From Candidatus Thiodictyon syntrophicum (GTDB lineage: Bacteria > Pseudomonadota > Gammaproteobacteria > Chromatiales > Chromatiaceae), in the NCBI RefSeq assembly GCF_002813775.1, contig NZ_CP020372.1, positions 372,001 to 436,000 of the forward strand: DNA of 64,000 nt, in the 5' to 3' direction. Below the pieces are notes generated by a model. That model had not been told where the DNA came from. It saw only the letters and a list, made by a program, of their open reading frames with translations, and searched no databases. Position 1 is the stretch's first letter. Each line of letters begins with the position of its first letter. Of this stretch, positions 9,166 to 18,800 are shown piece by piece. The position numbers and the translations under genes are program-made.

Positions 9166-10709
9166 CCGACGCCAAACGTTATAAGACCCTGATCCGGGCC
9201 ACGCTGGTGCAGACCACCGCACTCAGTATCGGGGGTAACGATCCCCATGCCATGGCCGATGCCCCACTCGCCCGCGACGGCCAGGACCGGCTCATCCTGC
9301 GTGGCACCGGGCTGGCCGGCGCCTTCATCGCCACCGCTCGGGCCATCGTCGGTGACGAACTACCCCCCAGTGTGACCGCCGGCAGCCCCGATGAGCAAGA
9401 CCGGGATCGTCGCGCGCTGCCACGGGGCACGCACCAGGACCGCCTGTTTGAATCCGTCTGGCGCTTCTACCACAGCCACCTCGAGGGGCCGCCGCCCAGG
9501 CCCGAGATCCGCACCGGGGTCGGCATCCGCCAGGACACCGGCGCCGCGGCCCATGGCACCAAGTTCGACACCGAAACCATCCCGGCCGGCACCCGTTGGC
9601 CCTTCCTCCTGGAGATCGACGAATACCGCGACACCAGCAATGGTTTGGCCTTATCCATCGCCCTGCACACCCTCGACGAATGGCAGCAGCAGCATCGCTG
9701 CTTCGTGGGGCGGGACGTCGCGCGCGGACTCGGCTGGTGCCTGCTCACGGATGTCCTGGTCTACCGGCTGCTCCCCGAGGACGTCCGGCACTGGCCGAAT
9801 GCCGAAGAGGAACCACTGAAGGCCATCGAGAAGATTCCGGCCGAACGCATCCAGTCGGACGGGGGCGCCGCCCTGAAGTCCGAGTGCCCGATCACGACCA
9901 GACCCCGCTTCATCCGCTCAGGCACCGGCACCATCCACATCGGGACCGAGCGTATCGGCAGCGGCACTGACACCCCCTGGGGTCTCGACACACTCTCACT
10001 CGGCGGCGGCGAGGCCATGCTCAGGATGCAGGACGACGCACTGAACAGCGCCTTTGCGCAACTGCCGACCGGCAAGGACGGCCAGCCGCCGGAGCCCGAC
10101 CTGATCCTGGCCTGGACCTGCCCGCGGGACGGCGCCGCCGGCGCCCCGCGACCATTCCTGCCCGGTTCCGGCCTGCGCGGCCCGCTGCGTCACACCCTGG
10201 CCTGGTGGGAGCGCCGCCGCGGCGACCACACCATCATCGACCCCAACACCCCGGCCGGCCTGCACAGCGCCCGGGCCAAGGACCGCGCTGCGCCGGACAG
10301 CGCCGTCGACCGCCTGTTCGGCACCGCCCGCTACAGCGCCGGGCTGCTGCTGTCCGACGCTGAACTCGAGGGCGAGGACCCGACACGCACCGGCGGCGCC
10401 TGGCTGATCGAGCAGCACGCCGAGGACGAATTCACCGCCTCCACCTGCGGTGCGCAGAAATTCAACCGCCTCGCGCTGATCAAAGGCGTCTTTCGCTTCC
10501 ACTACTTTATTGAGGCGCGCAACGCGAACGAGTTGGCCGACTTCGACCGGCTGATCGACACCCTGAGGCAACTCGGCGAACAACGCCAGGTCCCCATCGG
10601 CGGCGGCCAATGGCGCGGCCACGGCTGGGTGCGCTGGGAGTGGCAGCCGGACGCGTGCCCCGACGCCGCTGCGGGCGCCGACGATCAAACCGATGGAGTG
10701 ACACCATGA
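9162..10709 (+). CDS. Cas7-2x, double Cas7 effector subunit
   Basis: A 515-residue protein with two tandem RAMP domains. Domain one begins LIRATLVQTTALSIGGND, has Asp33 (AMADAPLARDGQD) as the candidate RNA-cutting residue, and the helix motif ILRGTGLAGAFIATAR; a GRDVARGLGWCLL loop closes it near residue 190. Domain two follows with PRPFLPGSGLRGPLRHTL near residue 330, SAVDRLFGTARYSAG, and a terminal glycine-rich loop VPIGGGQWRGHGWVRWEW. Two Cas7 units in one chain match Cas7-2x of type III-Dv complexes, where they form part of the crRNA-binding filament and cleave target RNA. The 4-nt ATGA overlaps on both sides indicate translational coupling. A two-gene-fusion Csm3/Cmr4 relative of another subtype is the alternative. 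Confidence 0.83.
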   Translation: MTDAKRYKTLIRATLVQTTALSIGGNDPHAMADAPLARDGQDRLILRGTGLAGAFIATARAIVGDELPPSVTAGSPDEQDRDRRALPRGTHQDRLFESVWRFYHSHLEGPPPRPEIRTGVGIRQDTGAAAHGTKFDTETIPAGTRWPFLLEIDEYRDTSNGLALSIALHTLDEWQQQHRCFVGRDVARGLGWCLLTDVLVYRLLPEDVRHWPNAEEEPLKAIEKIPAERIQSDGGAALKSECPITTRPRFIRSGTGTIHIGTERIGSGTDTPWGLDTLSLGGGEAMLRMQDDALNSAFAQLPTGKDGQPPEPDLILAWTCPRDGAAGAPRPFLPGSGLRGPLRHTLAWWERRRGDHTIIDPNTPAGLHSARAKDRAAPDSAVDRLFGTARYSAGLLLSDAELEGEDPTRTGGAWLIEQHAEDEFTASTCGAQKFNRLALIKGVFRFHYFIEARNANELADFDRLIDTLRQLGEQRQVPIGGGQWRGHGWVRWEWQPDACPDAAAGADDQTDGVTP

Positions 10710-11254
10710 CGACCCCCTGCGTACTCGCCCATGGCAGCCACCCCGGCGACATCCGCGACTGCATCGCCGCTCTGGACCTGCCGCAACCCCATCACTCCTG
10801 GTATGAACCCCGCCCCGGCAGCGGCCTCGACAAACCAGGCGAAACGAATGAGCGGCCCGCACCGGCCAAGCTCCATCCGCTCCTGCATCCCGGTCCGCTC
10901 AACCCGCCCGCCGGCATCGCCATCGACGAGGCCCGGCTCTTTTGGCCCTGGGGCAGCCTGTATCTCATCGACGAGGGTGATGGGGGCACGCGGTGGAGTT
11001 TTTGGGCCTTTGACGTCAACGCCGGGAGCGAACCACCCGACCCGGACGCCCGTCGCGCAATCGAGGCTACGCAGGCCCAACCAACACCTGGACTTACCCT
11101 GGACCCGGTCGACGCCTTGCTGTTGCAGGACCAACAGCGATTTTTCGGGATCAAGAACACGGCCGCTATTGAGACATTCGGCCTTAACCTGTTGCGCCGC
11201 GCCGGCGTCGTCATCGGCTGGACCTTAACGCAAACGAGGGGGCACAGATCATGA
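10706..11254 (+). CDS. csx19: Csx19-like type III-D subunit
   Basis: A 182-residue protein located exactly where csx19 sits in type III-D loci, between two Cas7-type genes and coupled to both by ATGA overlaps. The sequence starts MTTPCVLAHGSHPGDI and contains the tryptophan-rich block LFWPWGSLYLIDEGDG followed by RWSFWAFDV, resembling the beta-rich central part of Csx19 proteins. In the III-Dv complex Csx19 is a single-copy subunit; its exact job is not known to me. The call rests as much on gene order as on sequence, because this family is weakly conserved. The ATG at 10706 was chosen for its overlap with the upstream stop; an earlier in-frame start at 10610 lies inside cas7-2x. Confidence 0.65.
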   Translation: MTTPCVLAHGSHPGDIRDCIAALDLPQPHHSWYEPRPGSGLDKPGETNERPAPAKLHPLLHPGPLNPPAGIAIDEARLFWPWGSLYLIDEGDGGTRWSFWAFDVNAGSEPPDPDARRAIEATQAQPTPGLTLDPVDALLLQDQQRFFGIKNTAAIETFGLNLLRRAGVVIGWTLTQTRGHRS

Positions 11255-13827
11255 CCAGCGGAAAGATCCTGTCGATGGCACTGCCGAACAAACCCGGCGT
11301 CATCAAAGACTCCAACGGCAAGCAGTACGCCTTCACAAGAGACCACGTTGCCGCCGAGCAGCAGGGTATGAAGCTGCTCCCCAATACCCAAGTGCACTTC
11401 CACCCGAGTGACAATGACGGTGTCATGTACGCGACAGAGATCCGTCCTGCGCAGGGCAACCCGGGGCCGCATCCGGCTTATGCGGGCAAGCGCCCGGCCG
11501 AAGCAACGCCCAGCAACCGTAAGGCGCCCTACACCTTCGTACCGGTTATCATTGCGAGCAATGACACCAGCCGCCCTCTGTTTCCAGCCGTCTTCCACGA
11601 CGGTCAGGGAGCCGCAAAACGCCTCTCGGGCGAACTGCATTTAGAAGTGAAAGCGCTGACACCCCTGCTGGTCGGGCAGTATCGCTATCCCAAGCGACGC
11701 TCAGTACTCGACATTGATTACCCCGACGACAAGACGATTCTCGAGCCCGCCATACTGAATCTGACCGGGGCTAACCAGCTGGAGCAACCAGGCCGATCAC
11801 TCAGTGCCAACGACTGGACGAAGCGGCGCGTTCTGATCCCGGGTAGCAGCATCAAGGGTGTGCTGCGCCAATCGCTCGCAGCGATCCTGAACGCACCCAT
11901 GGAGCGTGTCGCCGATCATTGGTTCAGCTACCGGCCCAATCAGGAATGGCCGGAGGGCGCTTTGCGCTATTGCTGCCGCGAGGCCGTGGTCGTCGCAATC
12001 GATCCGCTTGAAATAGCCATTCTCGGCCCGGAACGTCAGGCGATTATGGTGCAGCAGGCCAGTGGCGATCAACTCCCGCTTAAACATGGCCATACGATTC
12101 CCGCCGGTACCCCGCTTTGCGATTACACCCTAAACGCCCAGAAGTACCGCCTCGAAACCCGCAAAGGTCAAACTATGCCAGGCTCCCGGCTTGATCAACT
12201 GGTTGTGGCGTACCGTGGCGGCACCGACGGTCGCGGTGAGCTTGCGCGGACATTCAGCAGCGACACCCATGCAACACCAAAGAAGACCTACAAGACGGCA
12301 CTGATTCCGCTTGAGTCACTCCAGCAAGCGGCGACGAAACCCGTCCCCGATCTGGTAATCGAGCAATATCGCGAAACCGCACACGAACTCGGCGACGAAA
12401 AATACGGCCACCTGGCCGGACATCCGGGTGATTTTGGTTCAGACGAGGCGCAGACCTCGGCCACCAAGAGCAGGATACGCGAAGCCTTGAAAGACACCTC
12501 GCAGGAATTTGTCCTGAATCAGCTCATCTATGTCGAGATCGATACCGCCGACAATGACTCAATCGTCTCGCTGGGTCACAATTTCCGCTATCGCTGGCGC
12601 TATGCGGATTCAGTGCGGAAACTCCAGAATGGAACAGGGGTCGAACGCCGGACACATAAGAACCGTGCGGAGCTAAGCCCCCTGGTCGGCGAACAGGTTG
12701 CCGACAGCACCGACAGTGCCGCCGGCAAACTCAGTGGCGCACGCCTCCTGTTCGGTTACGCGATCGACAGCAGCGACGAGTCAGGTAATGAGAGGATCGG
12801 CGAGCAGAACTTTGCGCGGCTTGCCGGCCGCATCGCCATCAATCATGCCATTGAGGTCGTCACGGACGACAAGTCAACCCCCGAGCATCGCTTCGTAAGG
12901 CTTGCCGGCGCGGCGGGCGACGCCGCATGGCTATTGCCGCTCAAGATCCTTGGTCAACCCAAGCCGAGCGCGGTGGAACACTACCTCGATCAGACCGGCG
13001 TCGAGGCGATCCCCGGCGCTACCAGAACCTATGGCGACCTACCCGGAATCCCCGGCGTCAAGTCCGGCGTACCGCTGAATGGTCGTAAGTTCTACCGACA
13101 CCAAGCGGTCGAGATCAATGACGGGGTTATCGCTTCCACCTCACCCTGTCTGGCCGTCGGCGATCAGGCGCGCGCGAGCGAGCAGGCGACCCTGGCCCGT
13201 TACGCGAGCCGACCGGAGACGTGCTTTCGCTTCACCCTGCGTTTTCGCGATCTGGAACCTTGGGAACTCGGTGCGGTGCTGGTCGCGCTGCAACCCGAAG
13301 TGCTGGCCGGGTTGGCGGATGGTCTCCTCGATAAGGAGACGAAGAAGATCAAGAAATGGGTCACTGAGGCATTGCAGAGGCAGCCGTCGGCAAAGCAACC
13401 GGCCTTCGCGCTCAAACTCGGCTACGCCCGCCCGCTTGGGTTCGGCAGCGTCGCTTTCAATCTGTCATCTGCACTATTGCTCGAGGCTTCACCCGACGAG
13501 GCAGCGGACGCTGGACCCCGCTTGGTAGCGATAGCTGACCTGGTCGATTGGCAAGCCCGCCAGGTGGATTCGTTTATCGCCGTCACCAAAGATAAGCGGT
13601 TGCAACTGAGGGATTGGTTGCGCGCCATTCGCTGGCAGCAGGATCAGAATGTTGCTTACCCGCTGTTGCGTCCGAAACCCGACGCCGAAGAAACCATCTA
13701 CAACTATCATACGGCGATCCGCCGTGCCCACTCGGACCAGCGTCGGCGCCCCCAACCGTTAGCGGATCAGCGCAATCTCGCCTGGCCGGTGTGGCCAGAC
13801 GAACAGCCATGGCAGCTCAGCGAATAG
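11251..13827 (+). CDS. Cas7 with large insertion and an N-terminal cold-shock-like domain
   Basis: An 858-residue RAMP protein ending the effector operon. Residues 1-66 read like a cold-shock/OB domain: NKPGVIKDSNGKQYAF (RNP1- and RNP2-like strands) then TRDHVAAEQQGMKLLPNTQV. A linker leads to the Cas7 core from ~126 (LHLEVKALTPLLVGQY), with VLIPGSSIKGVLRQSL near 191-206, a long insertion of several hundred residues, and a late glycine-rich loop (GYARPLGFGSVAFNL) near 723. Size, position and split core match the Cas7-insertion subunit of type III-Dv. The start ATG overlaps the csx19 stop, so the cold-shock-like part belongs to the protein and is not a separate gene. Codon use in this gene looks less extreme in GC than the three genes before it. 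Confidence 0.78.
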   Translation: MTSGKILSMALPNKPGVIKDSNGKQYAFTRDHVAAEQQGMKLLPNTQVHFHPSDNDGVMYATEIRPAQGNPGPHPAYAGKRPAEATPSNRKAPYTFVPVIIASNDTSRPLFPAVFHDGQGAAKRLSGELHLEVKALTPLLVGQYRYPKRRSVLDIDYPDDKTILEPAILNLTGANQLEQPGRSLSANDWTKRRVLIPGSSIKGVLRQSLAAILNAPMERVADHWFSYRPNQEWPEGALRYCCREAVVVAIDPLEIAILGPERQAIMVQQASGDQLPLKHGHTIPAGTPLCDYTLNAQKYRLETRKGQTMPGSRLDQLVVAYRGGTDGRGELARTFSSDTHATPKKTYKTALIPLESLQQAATKPVPDLVIEQYRETAHELGDEKYGHLAGHPGDFGSDEAQTSATKSRIREALKDTSQEFVLNQLIYVEIDTADNDSIVSLGHNFRYRWRYADSVRKLQNGTGVERRTHKNRAELSPLVGEQVADSTDSAAGKLSGARLLFGYAIDSSDESGNERIGEQNFARLAGRIAINHAIEVVTDDKSTPEHRFVRLAGAAGDAAWLLPLKILGQPKPSAVEHYLDQTGVEAIPGATRTYGDLPGIPGVKSGVPLNGRKFYRHQAVEINDGVIASTSPCLAVGDQARASEQATLARYASRPETCFRFTLRFRDLEPWELGAVLVALQPEVLAGLADGLLDKETKKIKKWVTEALQRQPSAKQPAFALKLGYARPLGFGSVAFNLSSALLLEASPDEAADAGPRLVAIADLVDWQARQVDSFIAVTKDKRLQLRDWLRAIRWQQDQNVAYPLLRPKPDAEETIYNYHTAIRRAHSDQRRRPQPLADQRNLAWPVWPDEQPWQLSE

Positions 13828-13891
13828 GTATGACATTTCGGTGAAACATCGCCGCTAACACCCCTCCACACACCGGCAAGGACTAATTCCC

Positions 13892-15808
13892 ATGCGCCCG
13901 CTCGACCTGGCACTCATCATCAGCACCGGCGATCAGGACATCAAGCGCCTGCTGCCGCCAAGCACTGACACGGATAGAGATCGCTTCCGCGACAGTCTGC
14001 GCGGACGCCGACTCCACGCGTGGCTCAAGAACGGTATCGTTGGCGGAGGATCTGATTTCTTGGGCTACCGGATTGTTTTGCCAACCGACCTGGACCGGTT
14101 GCGAAAGACGGACAGGATCAGCACGGTCACACATGAACAAGGGCTCGCCATCCGCACCAGCCATGTGATGCCGCTGCCAACCTGTAACGAGCGCCTGCTC
14201 GCCTTCCTTGATCAGCTGCAGCAAGGTGAGCGATTTTCACAAAGCCACGCGATGCTCTTGGACGATCAATGCAATCTACTGCTGACTCCGGCCAAGATCG
14301 AGCGTCTGATCCCCGAGATGATGGCCGCCAGGGATGAGCGAAAGCTCAGGGTCCGGCGCATCTTGGTATTTGCGACGGACCGGATCACCCCGCGCGAGTA
14401 CGAACTGCGACTCACCGCGGCGGGATCGCCCAATGTTACGGATGAGGTCAAGGAGTACGCCGGTAGCTACTTTAACAATGAGCCGTTCATGACAGGCGAG
14501 GTCCTCGCCCGGTGGCTGGCACCGCTGTTCGGACTCGACTATCTCGCGGACGGCAAGCCTTTTGACGGCCGCGACGGGGCGCGCTGGGTCAATCTGATGG
14601 CCGGTCTCTCGCATTTCGAGGGCAAGGCGGGCACCCCCGATCATCCCTTGCATCGACAACTCGCACGCCACATCGACGATGCCATTGCCGACGCCGGGCA
14701 CGACTTCGGAGCCGGATGCGCCCTGGTGGCCGTGACCGGCGGCTCCAACGACACCAAGGCATGCATCGTCGCGAGCGCCGAGCTGCGCTTTCCGACCCGT
14801 CGCCGCGAATACATCGAAACCGAGGGCGGGGGCGAATTCACCATCGCCATGTTTGACAAGGAGCCCCTGTTCGTCACACCGACGACATCGATTCTCGCAC
14901 GTGCACAATGTGGTCGACTGATCGCCCAGGGCGATATCTACGGGGCCTGGGGCACGGTCTCGCACCTACGGGGAAAGGGCGAAGATCAATGGCTCGAGGC
15001 GGTTGAGCGGATCGACCGTTTATTCCGCAGCGGGCGTTGTGACGAGGGACTGTTCAGCCAACCCCCGGCGGCCATCCTGCGGCCCGGCATTGCGACGCTT
15101 CTTCATCGCGCGTTTCAGGTCGAAGCGGCACTCCAAGGCGGGCGCCTTGATCGTCGCATACCCGACGCTCTCGCCGCTACCACTGCCTTTTCCGAGCACG
15201 CGCTGCACCTGATGCTCTGCCGCGCTATTCCCGCGGTCATCGACGCCATTGCCGAGGTCCGGGTCGATGACGGGGTCTATCTCGACGCGCGTGGCGCGCC
15301 GATCGGGCCTGGCGTCAACCGGCTCCTGCCCCCGCAGTTGCAGACCAACTACAAGCCCGAGCGCCTGGCCGTATTCGGAGCGCAAGCGAAAAAGGCCCGG
15401 TTATGGCTCCGGGAGCAACAGTTTAACATCGGAGGACCGGACTGGGATAAAATGGGACTTGCTATTGAGCAATTGGAGGGCTTCCTGCAACATGCCGTCG
15501 CTGGTGCGAGCCTGCGCGACCACCGTAATCAGCTAAGCCATGCCGCCCTGCGGGACGAAGGCATGGTGATCAAACTGGCAACCACGTCCTGTAACTGGAA
15601 GGGGACACCCATCGGCCCACTCTGGAACCTCGATCCTATAACTGAGGTACCGGGCGAACGCTTCCTGTCGACACCGCTGGTTACCAACGTATTCGACACC
15701 TTGGGCATCGAAAACCCGGCGGGGCTCTATGCGGACAGTCTCCGACGGGTCTACGAGGCACTCGGCAGTCGCTTGCCGGACAGGTATCCCAGCGAGGATA
15801 TCAGGTAA
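13892..15808 (+). CDS. Putative CARF-HEPN ancillary ribonuclease of the type III system
   Basis: A 638-residue protein between effector and adaptation genes. Near the C-terminus, residues 545-550 are RNQLSH in a helical setting (LRDHRNQLSHAAL), the Rx4-6H signature of HEPN RNases such as Csm6/Csx1. Upstream, ALVAVTGGSNDTKACIVASA looks like the glycine-rich nucleotide-binding turn of a Rossmann/CARF-type sensor, and RRILVFATDR a beta strand before it. Family knowledge: such proteins are switched on by the cyclic oligoadenylate made by Cas10 and degrade RNA. I do not recognise the particular family; the N-terminus (LALIISTGDQDIKRLL) is unusual for Csm6 or Csx1. The ATG at 13892 is 64 nt after the previous stop and precedes the cas6-RT-cas1 gene by 13 nt, so co-transcription is likely. 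Confidence 0.62.
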   Translation: MRPLDLALIISTGDQDIKRLLPPSTDTDRDRFRDSLRGRRLHAWLKNGIVGGGSDFLGYRIVLPTDLDRLRKTDRISTVTHEQGLAIRTSHVMPLPTCNERLLAFLDQLQQGERFSQSHAMLLDDQCNLLLTPAKIERLIPEMMAARDERKLRVRRILVFATDRITPREYELRLTAAGSPNVTDEVKEYAGSYFNNEPFMTGEVLARWLAPLFGLDYLADGKPFDGRDGARWVNLMAGLSHFEGKAGTPDHPLHRQLARHIDDAIADAGHDFGAGCALVAVTGGSNDTKACIVASAELRFPTRRREYIETEGGGEFTIAMFDKEPLFVTPTTSILARAQCGRLIAQGDIYGAWGTVSHLRGKGEDQWLEAVERIDRLFRSGRCDEGLFSQPPAAILRPGIATLLHRAFQVEAALQGGRLDRRIPDALAATTAFSEHALHLMLCRAIPAVIDAIAEVRVDDGVYLDARGAPIGPGVNRLLPPQLQTNYKPERLAVFGAQAKKARLWLREQQFNIGGPDWDKMGLAIEQLEGFLQHAVAGASLRDHRNQLSHAALRDEGMVIKLATTSCNWKGTPIGPLWNLDPITEVPGERFLSTPLVTNVFDTLGIENPAGLYADSLRRVYEALGSRLPDRYPSEDIR

Positions 15809-15821
15809 GGGGTATCCAGCC

Positions 15822-18800
15822 ATGAATTCCCCCTTGCCTATCCTCCCCATCCGCGGCCTCCACCTGACCTTCACCCTCACCGCCCCCACCCGCCTGCGGT
15901 TCTTCCACCAGCCGCTCGTAGGCGCGCTGGTGCGCCACCTGATGGGCGACGCGCTCGCGGACGAGGCGCGGCTGTGGCTGGAGGCGCCGGAGAGTGGTCG
16001 GGTGCCCTTTGCCCAGGGCGACAGCTACCGGATCACGCTCTGGGCCTGCCGCGGGGGCGAGACGCTGCTGGAGACCCTGGTGGAGCGCCTGCGCCGCCTG
16101 CCCGCCGGGCTCCCGGGGGCCGTCCACGGCCTGGCGCTCGGGGCCAATCTGCGCTTCGTGTCCGCGGCCGACGCACTCACCGGCGGGCGCTATGAGGGGG
16201 TCGCGCGGCTCTTGCCCTATGACGCGGCGGCCCTGGCGCGCGAACTGGACTTCTATCTCGCGCACCCGCCCACCACCCTGCGCCTGCTCGCCCCGGCGCG
16301 ACTCCTGCGCCCCAAGCAGGCCGGGCGCCCGACCAAGGGCGAGGGGCGCTATGTGCATGACCGCGGCGAACTGGTCGGCGACCTGCTTGGCCAACGCATC
16401 GACGACACCCTGGGCGCCCTGCTCAGCGCCGTCGGGGCCGCCGCCCAGCCCCGCGGGGCCTCGCGCGTCCTGGTCACCGAGGACGACATCGGCTGGTTCG
16501 ACACCGCCTATTACGACGCCGACGGCGATGCCAACCCCATGGGCGGGGTCATCGGCCGGGCGACGCTCGACCTGATCGACGCCGCCGCCCTGCCCGCCCT
16601 GGTGCTGGGTCAATATGTCGGCATCGGCCAGCGGCGCACCTTCGGCTGGGGCCGCTACCGGCTGGAGACCGCCACCGGCGCCGGTACCAGGCCGCCGCGG
16701 CGCCCGTCGCGCGGCGTCCTGGCACGCGCCGCCGAGCCGGCCAATGTCGAACTCGCCTACCGCAGCATCCGCGCCAACGCCGATGGCCGGGCCGCGCCGG
16801 AGCTGGACCCGCTGGACGAGGACCTGTCCGCGCTCGCCTGGTCCGAACACACGGCACCCATCGACGAACTGCTCGATGCGGTCGCCCAGGGGCTGCGCGC
16901 CGCCGCACTCGCCCCGCCCGCGCCGGGGCCCGCCGACGCCTTACCCGACGCGGCCGACCCGGCGGCGTCCGCACCGCCGCCGCACCGCGCCCAGGCCCCC
17001 GCCTATGGCCCCCGGGCCGAGCCGTTGCGCGGCTGGATCCTGCAGCGCGAGGGCAAGTCGGCGCGCCCGCTCGCCGTCCCGCCCTTCGCCGAGCGCGTCG
17101 CCCAGCGGGCCGTCCTGCAGGTCCTGCGCACCGATTTGGACCCCCTGCTCTCCGCCGCCAGCTTCGGCTACCGGCGCGGCCTCTCCCGCCGGGACGCCCG
17201 CGACCGCCTCCAGGCCCTCTACCGCCAGGGCTACGAATGGGTGTACGAGGCCGACATCGACGACTTTTTCGACAGCGTCTCCCATGCCCGGCTCGACACC
17301 CGCCTGCGCAGCCTGCTCCCCGACGACCCGGTGGTGGACCAGCTCATGGCCTGGGTCGCGGCGCCGGTGGGCTTTCGCGGCGAACAGATCGAGCGCCCCG
17401 CCGGGCTCCCCCAGGGCGCCCCCTTGAGCCCCCTGCTGGCCAATCTGCTCCTGGATGACTTCGACGCCGACCTGGAGGTCATGGGCTTTCGGCTGGTGCG
17501 CTTCGCCGACGATTTCGTCATCGCCTGCCGCTCGCGCGAGGAGGCCGAGGCCGCCGCCGCGCGGGTGCGCCAGTCACTCGCCGAGATCGATCTGAGTCTC
17601 AACGAGGACAAGAGCGGCATCACCCGCTTCGACCGCGGCTTCCGCTTCCTCGGCTACACCTTCCTGCGCGACCTGGCGGTCGACGTCGCCAAGGCCGCCC
17701 GCCAGGTGGACGCCCCGCTGCGCCTGGACGACCTGCCCCCCGCCTCCTGGCTGGCGCGGCTGGCGCACCGCGTCCCGCGCGTGCTGGACAACGCGCCCAT
17801 CACCTACCTGCCGGCCGTCCCCGCCGGGAACCGCGCTCCCCCCGCGCCGGCCGCCCGCCCGGCCGCCCGCCCGGCCGCGGACCCGGGCGGCCGTCCACCA
17901 CCGGACCCGGCCGCCGCCACATCCCCGGCACCCGGCGCCCAACCCGTGCAGCGGCTCGTCGCGCCCGAAGCCATGAGCGACGAACCCTGCACCCTGCTGG
18001 TCGCCACCGAGGGCAGCCTGCTGAGCACCAGCAACGGCCGGCTGCACATCGCGAGCCCCGCGGGCCAGACCCACGAGCAACCGCTGGCCGCGATCGGCGC
18101 CGTGCTGCTCATCGGCCGCCAGCGCATCACCGGCCCCACCCTCACCGCCGCGCTCGAGGCCGGGGTGCCGATCCATTTCGCCAGCCGCGGCGGGCGCTAT
18201 CAGGGCGTACTCAGCAACCAATGGCCCGGACCCGAGGGCGCCGCCCTCTGGCTGCGTCAGCGCGCGTCCTTCATCAACCCCGCCTTCGCCCTCCCCCTGG
18301 CCCGCGAGGTGGTCAGCGCCCGCATCCACAACCAGGTCGAGGTCCTGCGCCAACGCGCCCGCACCGACGCCGACCTGGAGCTGGCACTGGCGTCCCTGCG
18401 CGCCCTGCCCCAGCGGGTCCCGGGGGCCGCCGGACTCATGGAACTCAACGGCATCGAGGGCCTCGCCGCCGCCCATTTCTTTCAAGGGATAGTGCGCATC
18501 CTGCCCCCCGACTTCGGCTTCACCAACCGGCGCCGCCGCCCGCCGCCGGACCCCTTCAACGCCCTGCTCTCGCTGGGCTATACCCTGATCTACCAACGCG
18601 CCGACGCCGTCCTGCGCGCCGCCGGCCTCCTGCCCAGCCAGGGCTTCTATCACCAGGGCCACGGCCGCCACGCCGCGCTGGCCTCCGATCTCATGGAGTG
18701 CTTCCGCCACCTGGTCGAACGCCAGGCGCTCAGCATGATCAATCGCGGCGAATTGAAACCCGGTGACTTCCTGCTCGACCCGCAACAGGGCTGCCGGCTC

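Noticed and set aside
17100-17700. The reverse transcriptase part of the Cas1 fusion as the enzyme mutating the NACHT gene ends
   Set aside because: It is embedded in a Cas6-RT-Cas1 protein and has CRISPR-type RT motifs; no template repeat or accessory avd-like gene is near it.
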